In this document: one piece after another, positions 1 to 8,634 of the stretch
How positions within the stretch are numbered: the first letter of the stretch is position 1
Layout of the letters: every line of letters begins with the position of its first letter
NCBI GenBank assembly: GCA_913049685.1
Contig: CAJWZD010000008.1
Location: 1 to 64,000 of the forward strand
DNA length: 64,000 nt
Reading direction: 5' to 3'
DNA from: an uncultured Fidelibacterota bacterium
GTDB taxonomy: Bacteria; Fidelibacterota; Marinisomatia; Marinisomatales; TCS55
Program-made: the position numbers and the translations under genes
The notes under the pieces: model-generated
Database searches by the model: none
What the model was told of the DNA's origin: nothing
What the model saw: only the letters and a program-made list of their open reading frames with translations

Positions 1-633
1 ATATTATCAGAATTAACTCATAAAAAAGGTGCAATCTTAGTTGTTGATGCAACCCAATCTGCAGGCGCTATACCAATCGATGTTAAAAAAAGTAGGATTG
101 ATGTTTTAGTGGCAGGATCTTACAAATGGCTTTGCGGACCTTTTGGATCTGCATTTATGTATATTAGACATAATCTTGCAAAAAGACTAAATCCTGGCCT
201 GGTTGGATTTAGGTCCCACAAAAACATGTGGAATTTAGATGCCTCTAGATTGCGCTATAATGACAATACATCAAAATTTGAATTCAGTACGCTCGCATTT
301 GGCTGTATTTTAGGGCTAGCGAAATCTCTTCATTACTTAAACGGTATTGGGATCGAAAATATTTATAGGTACAATTTTTTTTTAACAGATTATTTAATAG
401 ATGGGTTAAAAAAAGCTGATGCTAAAATCATTTCAACTGATAAATGTAAATACCGATCGCCGATAATTACTGCTAAGTTTAAAAATAAAGATTCCGAATC
501 AATGATTAATGACTTAAGATGTGCAAAGATTTTTGTTTCTCAGCGCAAAGAGTGGGTTAGATTTTCTCCACACTTTTATAATACACTTGATGATATAGAA
601 TTTGTAATTTCAGAAATTAGAAAAAAACTATAG
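1..633 (+). CDS. Class V aminotransferase-fold PLP enzyme, 5' end cut by window
   Basis: The frame is open from base 1, so the start lies outside the window; only about 210 C-terminal residues are visible. The segment VVDATQSAGAIPID is the Asp that pairs with the PLP pyridine nitrogen, and the SYKWLCGP segment carries the Schiff-base lysine, both typical of fold-type I class V aminotransferases (cysteine desulfurase, kynureninase, isopenicillin-N epimerase-like). The C-terminus (FSPHFYNTLDDIEFV) resembles that of the gene at 3538-4806, so the two are paralogues. Substrate cannot be told. It sits 17 bases upstream of the DUF5916 gene, suggesting co-transcription. A GTG inside the frame at 109 is not a credible start because it would remove the conserved Asp. 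Confidence 0.85.
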   Translation: MLSELTHKKGAILVVDATQSAGAIPIDVKKSRIDVLVAGSYKWLCGPFGSAFMYIRHNLAKRLNPGLVGFRSHKNMWNLDASRLRYNDNTSKFEFSTLAFGCILGLAKSLHYLNGIGIENIYRYNFFLTDYLIDGLKKADAKIISTDKCKYRSPIITAKFKNKDSESMINDLRCAKIFVSQRKEWVRFSPHFYNTLDDIEFVISEIRKKL

Positions 634-650
634 TAATTATTTACACTAAA

Positions 651-2978
651 ATGAAGTTTGCAAAAAAAATAATAGAGATTCTACTTTTTGTTTTCATTTT
701 TGATATAAATATTAAAATGCAGTTAGTGAATCAAATTGGTGCTAACATAAAGCTGAGCCAATTTGATGATACCAATATTTTAATTGATGGATATCTCGAT
801 GAAACGGTTTGGGAAAAAGCGGTTAAAATTAACCGCTTTAATAATTATCTACCTGTTGATGGTGGATTAGCTGACGATGATGCCGATATATTAATATGGT
901 ACAGTAAAGAAGCAATTTATTTTGGCATAAGAGCAAATGCAGACCCAGGTGAAGTTCGTTCAACTTTGGCTGATAGAGATAAGCTAAGTAACGACGATTA
1001 CGTTATGATCATACTGGATACCTACAATGATCAGCGCACAGCTTATGCTTTTGGTGTAAATCCACTTGGTCAACAAACCGATGGGACGATTACAGATAAT
1101 GTTCCAGATAGAAAAGCGGCAATGCCTTTCAGTATTGATAAAAATCCTGATTATGTATTTGATTCAAAGGGGAGAATAATTGATACAGGATATATTATTG
1201 AAGTCAAGATACCATTCAAAAGTCTTAGATATAGTAGCAATGAAATTCAAAATTGGGGATTCAATGTGTTGCGTAGCGTTCAGCATTCAAGGTATTTGTT
1301 ATCACTAACTGAGGCAAAATTAGGCGAGGCATCTTTTTTAGCGCAAAATAGTCAATTGGTAAATATAAAAAACATTAACACTAAACGTCTTTTTGATATT
1401 AATCCAGAATTGCGAAATGCTTTGAATAGGTCTTCTGATACAGAGGATTTTACATCCCAGACAAAAGACCCACTTGGAGTTAATGTTAGGTATGGTTTGT
1501 CATCAAATACAGTTTTAAATGCAACGTTAAATCCTGATTTTTCCCAAATTGAAGCTGATGTAGCACAAATAAGCTATGAACCACGAAGAGCTCTCTACTT
1601 CCCTGAAAAACGTCCATTCTTTTTAGATGGTATTGAATTTTTTTCTACACCAACAAGATTAATATATACCCGAAAAATTGTTAATCCTGTAGCATCTTCA
1701 AAAATCACAGGAAAGATTGGCGATAGAAATTCAATTGGAGTCATATCTGCAGCTGATAATTATGGCTCATCAATTAGCAATATGGATGTTGCCGCAGTGA
1801 ATGCGATTAGAGTTAAGCGCGATTTTTCAGATCAAAATCATGCAGGAGTTGTTTATACTGATAAAACATATAATGACTATTCGAATCGTGTTTTTGCTGT
1901 AGATGGAAAATTGATTTACAATAAAAAGTATTCTTTTCAGGGTCAAGGCGGATTTAGCATAACGAATACTTCTGAAACTGCAGGAAAAGTAGCACCAATG
2001 TGGAATCTTTCTGCAAATTCATCTTCACGAAAATGGTCAAGTTCATTTACAACATCTGCTTATCATAGTGAATTTGATCCTGCGCTTGGTTTCGTAAGTA
2101 TTGGTGACTATGTATCAGTTGCAGCAGGTACTAGGCGTACTTTTTATGGCTCAAAAGGTAGCTCGATTGAGAAATTCAACATTGGATATAAGCACACATA
2201 TAACTGGAATTATAATCCATTCGTCAATGGAGAAAAACCTTTGGACTGGAGAAGTTATCCTACATTTTCATTTAATTTTAAGGGAGGATGGGGATTAAAT
2301 ACTTTTATTTGGTATGAGTCATTTGGTTTCTCAGAAAAAAGCTATCAAAACCATTATTACAAGCAAGGAGATACTTACACGCCATTTATTGGAAGAGATG
2401 CCATAATAAACTTAGGATTTATGACAACATTACAACTTCCTCAACTTGATTCATTTTCTGGCAGCATTAAATACGGACATGGGAAAGATCCAAATTATCA
2501 AGAATGGGCCCCAGGTATGATCGATTTAATAGAAATGAAGCTTTTTTGGAATCCATCCGATCAACTAAGGGTTAACTTTAGGCTAAATCAACAAAAAAAC
2601 AAGCGACCTGATAATGGAACGCTTGTTTCATCTGCTACAGTTCCAAGGCTTAAGATTGAATATCAGCTAAATAAAAGCTTATTCTTAAGATTTGTTGGTC
2701 AATATAATTCATCCTTCAGGGACAGTTTAAATGATAGTTCAAAAGATGGAGACCCAATTTATTTCAAGGGTTCTGATGGCTCCTATTACCGCGCATCAAA
2801 ACAAGAGTCAAATAACATCCAAGCTGACTTCCTTTTCTCCTACAGACCAACGCCTGGAACACTGGTTTTTGTAGGATATGGCTCATCTCTTACCGAGCCA
2901 GAACAATATCGTTTTCGTTCATTAGAGAGAAAGTCCGATGGTTTTTTTATTAAGCTAAGCTATTTATACAGACTTTAA
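651..2978 (+). CDS. DUF5916 / CBM9-like outer-membrane protein
   Basis: Predicted 775 residues. A short N-terminal hydrophobic stretch (about residues 5-20) fits a signal peptide. About residues 40-220 resemble the carbohydrate-binding family 9-like domain that heads DUF5916 proteins (LIDGYLDETVWEKA, then DDYVMIILDTYNDQ and AYAFGVNPLGQQTDG). The rest is rich in aromatic alternating strands and contains the DUF5916 hallmark LNPDFSQIEADVAQ followed by FPEKRPFFLDGIEFF; it ends in a hydrophobic strand (LSYLYRL), as in outer-membrane beta-barrels. Such proteins are common in FCB bacteria and their function is not established; glycan or envelope-ligand binding is a guess. It is followed after 3 bases by a lipoprotein gene. 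Confidence 0.85.
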   Translation: MKFAKKIIEILLFVFIFDINIKMQLVNQIGANIKLSQFDDTNILIDGYLDETVWEKAVKINRFNNYLPVDGGLADDDADILIWYSKEAIYFGIRANADPGEVRSTLADRDKLSNDDYVMIILDTYNDQRTAYAFGVNPLGQQTDGTITDNVPDRKAAMPFSIDKNPDYVFDSKGRIIDTGYIIEVKIPFKSLRYSSNEIQNWGFNVLRSVQHSRYLLSLTEAKLGEASFLAQNSQLVNIKNINTKRLFDINPELRNALNRSSDTEDFTSQTKDPLGVNVRYGLSSNTVLNATLNPDFSQIEADVAQISYEPRRALYFPEKRPFFLDGIEFFSTPTRLIYTRKIVNPVASSKITGKIGDRNSIGVISAADNYGSSISNMDVAAVNAIRVKRDFSDQNHAGVVYTDKTYNDYSNRVFAVDGKLIYNKKYSFQGQGGFSITNTSETAGKVAPMWNLSANSSSRKWSSSFTTSAYHSEFDPALGFVSIGDYVSVAAGTRRTFYGSKGSSIEKFNIGYKHTYNWNYNPFVNGEKPLDWRSYPTFSFNFKGGWGLNTFIWYESFGFSEKSYQNHYYKQGDTYTPFIGRDAIINLGFMTTLQLPQLDSFSGSIKYGHGKDPNYQEWAPGMIDLIEMKLFWNPSDQLRVNFRLNQQKNKRPDNGTLVSSATVPRLKIEYQLNKSLFLRFVGQYNSSFRDSLNDSSKDGDPIYFKGSDGSYYRASKQESNNIQADFLFSYRPTPGTLVFVGYGSSLTEPEQYRFRSLERKSDGFFIKLSYLYRL

Positions 2979-2981
2979 GTT

Positions 2982-3515
2982 TTGCGAATCATACTATTAG
3001 TAATTATAATTCTTGTTATTCAAAATTGCGCTTTTCAAGAGAAAAATAAAATATCAGGCAATCAAACTGCAGCAGAACTTAGTTACGAAAAATATTTCAA
3101 TAGAAACTATGGCAATATCGATAAAATTGAAGGCATTTGGTATGAATACGCTGTTGGAAGCTTATACAAGGATAGGGTGTTATTACAAAGAATCAGAGAG
3201 CCAAACAGAGCTACTTGGATAATCATAAAAGATGAAGATTCAAATATTTATAATGTTTTAAATGCAAATGGAAAAGATAATTATTATAACGCATCATTTT
3301 CACCAACCGCAAATAAAAACCTCTTCGCATTTGATTGCAGCATAAAAGGGACACAAATGAATATCTCTTCAGTAGCTAAGGTTGTTAATGGGAATCAGCT
3401 TGAAATGGAATACAATGCCCCAAAAAGCTTGATAAGTGAAAATTATTCAGAGATAAAAGGTGATATGGTTTTGCATTGGAAGATAGAGTGGATTAAATCT
3501 TTCCCGAGGTATTAA
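2982..3515 (+). CDS. Hypothetical lipoprotein
   Basis: 177 residues from a TTG start just downstream of the DUF5916 stop. The TTG is chosen because it gives a complete lipoprotein signal: a run of Ile/Leu/Val and then the lipobox VIQNC with Cys near residue 16. The mature part contains KIEGIWYEYAVGS and many aromatic residues, suggesting a compact beta-rich periplasmic domain of unknown family. Its placement between DUF5916 and a Tat-type aminotransferase suggests a shared envelope role, which is inference. I do not recognise the domain. Confidence 0.7.
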   Translation: MRIILLVIIILVIQNCAFQEKNKISGNQTAAELSYEKYFNRNYGNIDKIEGIWYEYAVGSLYKDRVLLQRIREPNRATWIIIKDEDSNIYNVLNANGKDNYYNASFSPTANKNLFAFDCSIKGTQMNISSVAKVVNGNQLEMEYNAPKSLISENYSEIKGDMVLHWKIEWIKSFPRY

Positions 3516-3537
3516 AGCTTTCAATAGTTGTTTTAAA

Positions 3538-4806
3538 ATGAAAGAATCTCGAAAATCAAAATTAGATAGAAGAGCATTTTTTAAAAAATCTGCAGCTGGA
3601 ATTATTGGTTCTGTTGGGAGTGTATATGCGCATACAAATTTCAGAGTTGCGAATGACTTTAAAAGACCTTCCTCGTCTACCGATTTAAATTGGTCAACAA
3701 TTAATTCTAATTTTATTTTAAAAAACGGGGTAACCTATATGAATAATGCGAGCCTCGGAATGCCACCAATGATTATTGTTGATGCTGTAAAAGCTGGTTA
3801 CGAAGGAATATCAAAGGAGCCTTTACACGGAAAGCGTAAACTTCAAGACAAGATATCAAAAAACGTTATACCTCTCCTTGCTAGCACTTTTAATGTAAAA
3901 ACAGATGAGGTGATCCTAACACGCAATGCATCTGAAGCCCTGTTTTTACAAACCCTGGGGTTGGTTTTAAAAAAGGGGGATGAGGTAGTCTTATCAACTC
4001 AAGAACATCCAGCAGCCTTAAAACCATGGATACATAGAGGGGCAAAAGATGGGGTTATATTAAAATACGTTTTCATACCAAGTCCTCTAGTTAGTAAACA
4101 GGATACAATAAATAGACTTATGTCTGCTGTTTCTTCAAAGACCAAGGCAATATCTTTCTGTCACGTAACAAGAGGAGGCCACAAGTACCCTGTTAAGGAG
4201 ATCGCAAATCTAGCAAGAAGAAAAGGAATAGCGACATTAGTTGATGGTGCTCAGGCTGTTGGCCAATTTCCAATTGATATAAAAAATCTTGGCTGTGATG
4301 CGTACTCAGCAAGTTTACATAAATGGATTTTAGCTCCATCCGGTTCAGGGTTTTTGTTTGTTAGGGATAATGCAAAAAGATTTTTTGAGTCGCCCTTTGA
4401 CCTGAAGGCATTTACAATTAATTCATTTTTTGACCCACCCGGTACAAAAGACTATCCAGTTAGAGCAGCTGTTGGCACAGCTCTAAATTTTATTAATAAA
4501 ATTGGTTTAGATAATATTGAAAAGCGTTGCAGATATCTTTCAGATTATCTTAAGGACGGTTTAAAAAAAATAAAAGATGTTAAAATATTGAGTAGTGACA
4601 ATTATAACTTGTCAGCCCCCGGATCTACAATTTTTGAGAAAAAAAACTTAGATGCTTTAGAGTCAGTTAGGATATTTGAGAAAAGGATAAATTTTCATAT
4701 CGATGAACATCAAAGAGATGGTCATGATGCAATTCGAGTTTCAACGCATTTTTACAATAACACTGATCAAATCGATCTTTTTTTGGATACTCTAAATTCT
4801 ATTTAA
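3538..4806 (+). CDS. Class V aminotransferase with Tat-type signal peptide
   Basis: 422 residues. The N-terminus has a twin-arginine motif (DRRAFFKKSAAG, residues 10-21) followed by a weakly hydrophobic stretch, so export by Tat is likely. The catalytic fold is class V aminotransferase (isopenicillin-N epimerase / cysteine-desulfurase-like): PLP-contacting Asp in LVDGAQAVGQ (about D236) and Schiff-base lysine in SASLHKW (about K262). A periplasmic PLP enzyme is less common than cytoplasmic relatives; the Tat route would allow folding with cofactor before export. Paralogue of the truncated gene at the window start. Substrate unknown: epimerase, desulfurase or lyase are all possible. Confidence 0.85.
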   Translation: MKESRKSKLDRRAFFKKSAAGIIGSVGSVYAHTNFRVANDFKRPSSSTDLNWSTINSNFILKNGVTYMNNASLGMPPMIIVDAVKAGYEGISKEPLHGKRKLQDKISKNVIPLLASTFNVKTDEVILTRNASEALFLQTLGLVLKKGDEVVLSTQEHPAALKPWIHRGAKDGVILKYVFIPSPLVSKQDTINRLMSAVSSKTKAISFCHVTRGGHKYPVKEIANLARRKGIATLVDGAQAVGQFPIDIKNLGCDAYSASLHKWILAPSGSGFLFVRDNAKRFFESPFDLKAFTINSFFDPPGTKDYPVRAAVGTALNFINKIGLDNIEKRCRYLSDYLKDGLKKIKDVKILSSDNYNLSAPGSTIFEKKNLDALESVRIFEKRINFHIDEHQRDGHDAIRVSTHFYNNTDQIDLFLDTLNSI

Positions 4807-4826
4807 ATCATTATTTAAATCAGCAA

Positions 4827-5405
4827 TCACTGGACCTTAATCCAATCAACGTCAATTTTAAAGTTGCCTTCGATCTTATCAGAAATCATTATTCCAATTT
4901 CACGAATGATTGAATCTGATAATTCAGGGATATTTTTTAGATTGTAGCCACGATAGGTTGGATAAAAATCTTTAATATCTAAAACAACTTCTTGCCATGT
5001 GTCTTTTTCTGTAGCAAATGATTGAGTGTAAGAAACCCAGCTATTGTTATCGGTTCTGACTCTAAAGCTGTACTGTCTGCCATCACCCTTAACTCTTAGA
5101 ACTATTGAATTTATATCTAAAAGATCATTAGGGTAATAGGCACGAACGGAAGAAAAACCGCCATTATTTGCCAATGATAAAAACCCCTTAAATTCCGCTT
5201 TATTATCACGCACACTCATACGCGCTTGTGATCTACCGCCCATAACTGTATCATTTACAATATTCCAATTTAAGAGACTTTTTTCTGCAAAATCCTCGAT
5301 CATGATTTCTCCTTGAGATGTAGATTGCATATAATTATTTTGAATAGGTGATTCACATGCATTAAGTGAAAAGACAGTTAATACCAAATAAATTTTTTTA
5401 ATCAT
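4827..5405 (-). CDS. CIA30-family lipoprotein
   Basis: 192 residues. A lipoprotein signal ends at SLNACESP (Cys at about residue 17). The mature part matches the CIA30 / NDUFAF1 jelly-roll domain: IEDFAEKSLLNWNIVNDTVMG followed by GRSQARMSV, then SLANNGGFSSVRA, a VLRVKGDGRQYSFRVRT strand pair, and an FKIDVDWIKV C-terminus. In mitochondria the family assists complex I assembly; bacterial lipoprotein members have no settled role and probably bind a small molecule or glycan. Convergent with the aminotransferase (20 bases between stops) and divergent from the Rieske gene. Confidence 0.85.
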   Translation of the reverse strand: MIKKIYLVLTVFSLNACESPIQNNYMQSTSQGEIMIEDFAEKSLLNWNIVNDTVMGGRSQARMSVRDNKAEFKGFLSLANNGGFSSVRAYYPNDLLDINSIVLRVKGDGRQYSFRVRTDNNSWVSYTQSFATEKDTWQEVVLDIKDFYPTYRGYNLKNIPELSDSIIREIGIMISDKIEGNFKIDVDWIKVQ

Positions 5406-5448
5406 AATATTTCCCTTTTTAATTGAGCGAAATGAGCGTTATATTAAC

Positions 5449-5454
5449 TATAAT
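5449..5454 (+). promoter_or_regulatory. Possible -10 element for the Rieske operon
   Basis: A TATAAT hexamer lies 33 bases before the Rieske start in the AT-rich divergent region shared with the CIA30 gene. No convincing -35 hexamer is seen at 16-18 bases upstream; a TTGAGC at 5423 is too far. In AT-rich DNA such hexamers occur by chance. Confidence 0.3.
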
Positions 5455-5487
5455 ATATTGAAACTATTTTTATAAAAAAAGTATTTT

Positions 5488-5946
5488 ATGGAACGAAGAA
5501 ACTTCATTAAAAAGATATGTAAGGCGTCTATTATATGTGCGGCTCCTACATCAATAGTTACCCTTCAGTCTTGTTCAACCTATGGTAGTGAAAATGATGT
5601 TGATTCTAGCTCACCTAATATCACTGAATTATCTATTGATTTAAACGAAACGGAATTCTCAAGACTAAAGATTGTTGGTGGATCCATAGTAACGGGCTCA
5701 ATAGATTTTGATAAATCTGGACTTTTATTTTTTCGTAAGAGCCAAGAGGATTTAACAGCATTCAGCAGGAGATGTCCACATGCAGGGACATCAATTAATG
5801 GATTTAATAACGGTTCTGCCGCCTGCCCTAGTCATGGTGCAAAATTTAAAACCGATGGTACTCCGATATCAGGAGGACCAACAAATGCACCGCTAAAACA
5901 ATATACTGTTGATTTAAACGGCTCAATCGCCATAATCTATAAATAG
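5488..5946 (+). CDS. Rieske [2Fe-2S] protein with Tat-type lipoprotein signal
   Basis: 152 residues. The N-terminus is ERRNFIKK (twin arginine, residues 3-4), then a hydrophobic stretch and a lipobox TLQSC (Cys about 29), so it may be a Tat-exported lipoprotein. Cluster ligands are visible as RRCPHAG (C96, H98) and CPSHGA (C113, H116), the standard CxH...CxxH Rieske pattern, followed by the Pro-rich GGPTNAPL segment. The small size and lack of a catalytic domain indicate an electron-transfer or sensor protein rather than an oxygenase. It heads a tight run with DUF5522, a methyltransferase, a LON-domain protein and an ABC exporter. The redox partner is not visible. Confidence 0.9.
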   Translation: MERRNFIKKICKASIICAAPTSIVTLQSCSTYGSENDVDSSSPNITELSIDLNETEFSRLKIVGGSIVTGSIDFDKSGLLFFRKSQEDLTAFSRRCPHAGTSINGFNNGSAACPSHGAKFKTDGTPISGGPTNAPLKQYTVDLNGSIAIIYK

Positions 5947-5948
5947 TC

Positions 5949-6191
5949 ATGCATATAGAGCTTTCCAGGGACAAATTATTAAAAAGAGGTTTTTGTTGTG
6001 GCCTGAAGTGCAAGAATTGTCCCTTCGATCCGTGTCATATTAAAGACAATACAAATGTAAAAGAACAGGCTGAGACTTACTTTAATCCACACAAAGGCTC
6101 CTTTTCAAAGTTGAAGAAAACATCACATTGGGATTGGGATTTTACGAGCAGAGATGAGTTACAAAAAATTATTTCTAAAAGTAAAATATAG
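5949..6191 (+). CDS. DUF5522 small cysteine-rich protein
   Basis: 80 residues, starting 2 bases after the Rieske stop. The core LLKRGFCCGLKCKNCPFDPCH matches the DUF5522 signature (LKRGYCCG..C..CP) with cysteines spaced for a metal or Fe-S site. No signal peptide, so probably cytoplasmic. Function unknown. Linkage to a Rieske protein hints at redox or metal chemistry, but this is only context. Confidence 0.8.
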   Translation: MHIELSRDKLLKRGFCCGLKCKNCPFDPCHIKDNTNVKEQAETYFNPHKGSFSKLKKTSHWDWDFTSRDELQKIISKSKI

Positions 6192-6199
6192 CCCTCAAT

Positions 6200-6898
6200 T
6201 TGTTGCATAAAATTTTAATCACTTTTTTTATTGCATCGCACAGCTTTGCATCAAATGTCTTATTATCTCAAGATTACATCTTAAAAACCCCTTCTCGCGA
6301 TGGTATTGGTAAATTTTACCAAGGTAGAGAGATAAGTAAAATTATGGGTCATTTTGGTGCTGCTTGGCTTGAAAGGCAATCTAGGTCAAAAGAAGAAAAT
6401 CCAAAATTAGCTGTTGATTTGCTCGACCTTAATAAGAGTTTAGTCGTTGCGGATTTTGGTGCCGGTACAGGATATTTTACATCACAGCTCGCAAAAAGGT
6501 GCAGTCTAGTTTATGCTGTCGATATACAATCAGAAATGATTCAGCTAAACAAAAAAAATATGCTATTAAAAAATATTCAAAATGTGAAATATGTAATCAA
6601 TACACCCAAACAAACAAACTTGCCCCAAAATAGCGTTGATTTGATACTGCTTGTTGATGTGTATCACGAGCTTGAATTTCCATTCGAAGTTGTGAACGAT
6701 ATGAAAAATTCATTAAAAAATAATGGTCAAATCGTACTGTTAGAATATAGAGCTGAGGATCCTAGTGTTCCTATTAAAGCTCTGCATAAGATGAGCCTTA
6801 AACAAATTACCCGGGAAATGGACTACGTAGGAATGAAACTATCGAAAAATATTCAAGAACTCCCCAGACAACATATGTTAGTCTTTTCAAAGTTATGA
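6200..6898 (+). CDS. Class I SAM-dependent methyltransferase with signal peptide
   Basis: 232 residues from a TTG start; using the TTG yields a plausible signal peptide (LHKILITFFIASHSFASN). The SAM-binding motif I is VVADFGAGTGYFTSQLA (about residues 75-91), followed by the acidic strand VYAVDIQSEMIQ and motif LILLVDVYHELEFP. The family is methyltransferase type 11/25. An apparently exported methyltransferase is odd because SAM is cytoplasmic; either the hydrophobic N-terminus is an uncleaved anchor or the protein is moonlighting. An internal start would leave the Rossmann domain intact in the cytosol. Overlaps the next gene by ATGA. Confidence 0.8.
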   Translation: MLHKILITFFIASHSFASNVLLSQDYILKTPSRDGIGKFYQGREISKIMGHFGAAWLERQSRSKEENPKLAVDLLDLNKSLVVADFGAGTGYFTSQLAKRCSLVYAVDIQSEMIQLNKKNMLLKNIQNVKYVINTPKQTNLPQNSVDLILLVDVYHELEFPFEVVNDMKNSLKNNGQIVLLEYRAEDPSVPIKALHKMSLKQITREMDYVGMKLSKNIQELPRQHMLVFSKL

Positions 6899-7476
6899 AA
6901 TTAAAGCTCTTTCCACTCAATTTAGTTGCATTGCCATACAAGATAATTCCTCTTCATATTTTTGAAGAACGATACAAAAAAATGATTAAAGATTGCATAG
7001 ACAAAAAAAAAGAATTTGGCATCATATATCAAAACAAAGATACACAATCTAAGATTGGCTGCTCTGTCTCTATTGAAAAAATAATTAATACATATGCCGA
7101 TGGAAGAATGGATGTCGTGGTTAAAGGTAGCAAGATTTTTAAAGTTCAACGTCAATATCTGAAGCAGGATCTTGCAGTGGGTGATATAGTATTTATGCCG
7201 GAGTCAGAACCTTTAGACAAAAATATATTTAATCCGTTACTTGACAAATATATAAAGCTTTTGCTAGCTGTAGGTCTTAAAGATAACCTTGATCGTCATT
7301 TAGCTAAAACCAAAACGTTCGAATTACTAGAAATGATTCAGACTTCACACGATTTTGAATTAGAGTTGCTCCGTTTGAATTCTGAAGAGAAAAGATCAGA
7401 AATTTTAAATCGTTTCTTCACGTCTATACTTGAACAGTCTAATCTTTTTAAATCCAACGAAAGGTATCAATCGTAA
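6895..7476 (+). CDS. LON N-terminal-domain protein (stand-alone)
   Basis: 193 residues. The opening KLKLFPLNLVALPYKIIPLH and then IFEERYKKMIKDC are the hallmark of the LON substrate-binding domain (PF02190), followed by GIIYQN and GCSVSIEKI and VVKGSKIFKV strands. The ATPase and protease parts of Lon are absent, as in many stand-alone family members thought to act in protein recognition. Joined by an ATGA overlap to the methyltransferase and by TAATG to the next gene, so translation is probably coupled. Confidence 0.85.
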   Translation: MKLKLFPLNLVALPYKIIPLHIFEERYKKMIKDCIDKKKEFGIIYQNKDTQSKIGCSVSIEKIINTYADGRMDVVVKGSKIFKVQRQYLKQDLAVGDIVFMPESEPLDKNIFNPLLDKYIKLLLAVGLKDNLDRHLAKTKTFELLEMIQTSHDFELELLRLNSEEKRSEILNRFFTSILEQSNLFKSNERYQS

Positions 7477-8633
7477 TGCTTTCTAGAAACCGATACATCA
7501 AAAACCTTTTTTTTGTGCCAATCTCCCTATCCATGATTTTGATTATGCAGTCTTGCACAAGATTGTATTTGGGTTCAGATAATCAAGAAATATTTGATGA
7601 AGCAATTCAGCCAGACGAGCTAGGTGATATTGTTCAATTATGGGAGGATGGTGCCAGAACTGACGATTCAAAAAATCAATTTGAATGGTGGTATTTCGAT
7701 GCAGAACTTGATGATGGAAGTTTAGTTGTTGCTTATTTCTACAAAGTACATTTTTTAAAGGATCAATTTTTCATTGGATTTAACTACACGTCACCTGAGA
7801 AAGAAGATTTTTTCAGATTAAAATATTTTAAGAGTAATGAAGTGTCGTTCCAATCAGATAGTTGCTTGGTTATGATGAATAAAAATTCATTCGCAGGAAA
7901 TCTTAATAACTACAACATAGTATTGGATCCAGATGATTTTGATGGTTTTGGTTTTAGTTTAAACTTGCAATCTCTTGTTGGTCCATACAGACCACAAGAT
8001 GGCATTATACAAGCAGGAGATGATTACTTTGCATGGCTTGCTGCTGTCCCAAATGGAAATGTAGATGGCACTATTACTGTAGATGGAAAAGAAAAAAAAA
8101 TCAAAGGGTCCGGATACCATGATCATAATTGGGGAAATACACCATTACAGAAACTATTTAAAAGTTGGACATGGTTTAGGGGAAAAGCTGGGCCTTATAC
8201 GGTTATCTTAGCAGAATTAAATGCTGTTGAAAGTCGCGGTGGTTTTGATATTCCAATTCTTTTTGTCGCAGATGGAAATAAAGTGCTGGTTGATAAATTT
8301 GGGAATAAGGAACTTTTAACTATGAAAAACAATTTGATCAAAGATTACTATCCATCGAAAAACGAACCACAGTTTTCCAACTTCCTAATGTCATCCCATG
8401 ATAATATTTCAGTTAAAATTTCCGGAAATCAAATTATTGACAATATTGAAATATTTAAAAGGATGAGCTTGCCTGCTCCGCTCAATCTTTTTAAGCCAGC
8501 TGTGAATTTTGCTTTTAGATCTAGCGGTATTGACCCATTTTACACTCGATTTGCAAGTTCCTTCGTGTTGAAGATTGATGAAAATATTCAAATAGATGGA
8601 ACTGGAGTAATGGAAATAATGGATTTGCAATAA
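7476..8633 (+). CDS. CrtC/AttH-like lipocalin-fold lipoprotein
   Basis: 385 residues. A lipoprotein signal ends at IMQSCTRLY (Cys about 27). The mature part has QFEWWYFDAELDDGSLVVAY near its start and GSGYHDHNWGNTPL in the middle, both signatures of the CrtC / AttH family (hydroxyneurosporene synthase N-terminal domain, PF07143; two lipocalin-like barrels). CrtC adds water to carotenoids; AttH-like members sit beside ABC transporters. No carotenoid genes are visible but an ABC exporter follows at once, so an AttH-like role with that transporter is more likely than pigment synthesis. Confidence 0.8.
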   Translation: MLSRNRYIKNLFFVPISLSMILIMQSCTRLYLGSDNQEIFDEAIQPDELGDIVQLWEDGARTDDSKNQFEWWYFDAELDDGSLVVAYFYKVHFLKDQFFIGFNYTSPEKEDFFRLKYFKSNEVSFQSDSCLVMMNKNSFAGNLNNYNIVLDPDDFDGFGFSLNLQSLVGPYRPQDGIIQAGDDYFAWLAAVPNGNVDGTITVDGKEKKIKGSGYHDHNWGNTPLQKLFKSWTWFRGKAGPYTVILAELNAVESRGGFDIPILFVADGNKVLVDKFGNKELLTMKNNLIKDYYPSKNEPQFSNFLMSSHDNISVKISGNQIIDNIEIFKRMSLPAPLNLFKPAVNFAFRSSGIDPFYTRFASSFVLKIDENIQIDGTGVMEIMDLQ

Positions 8634-8634
8634 A

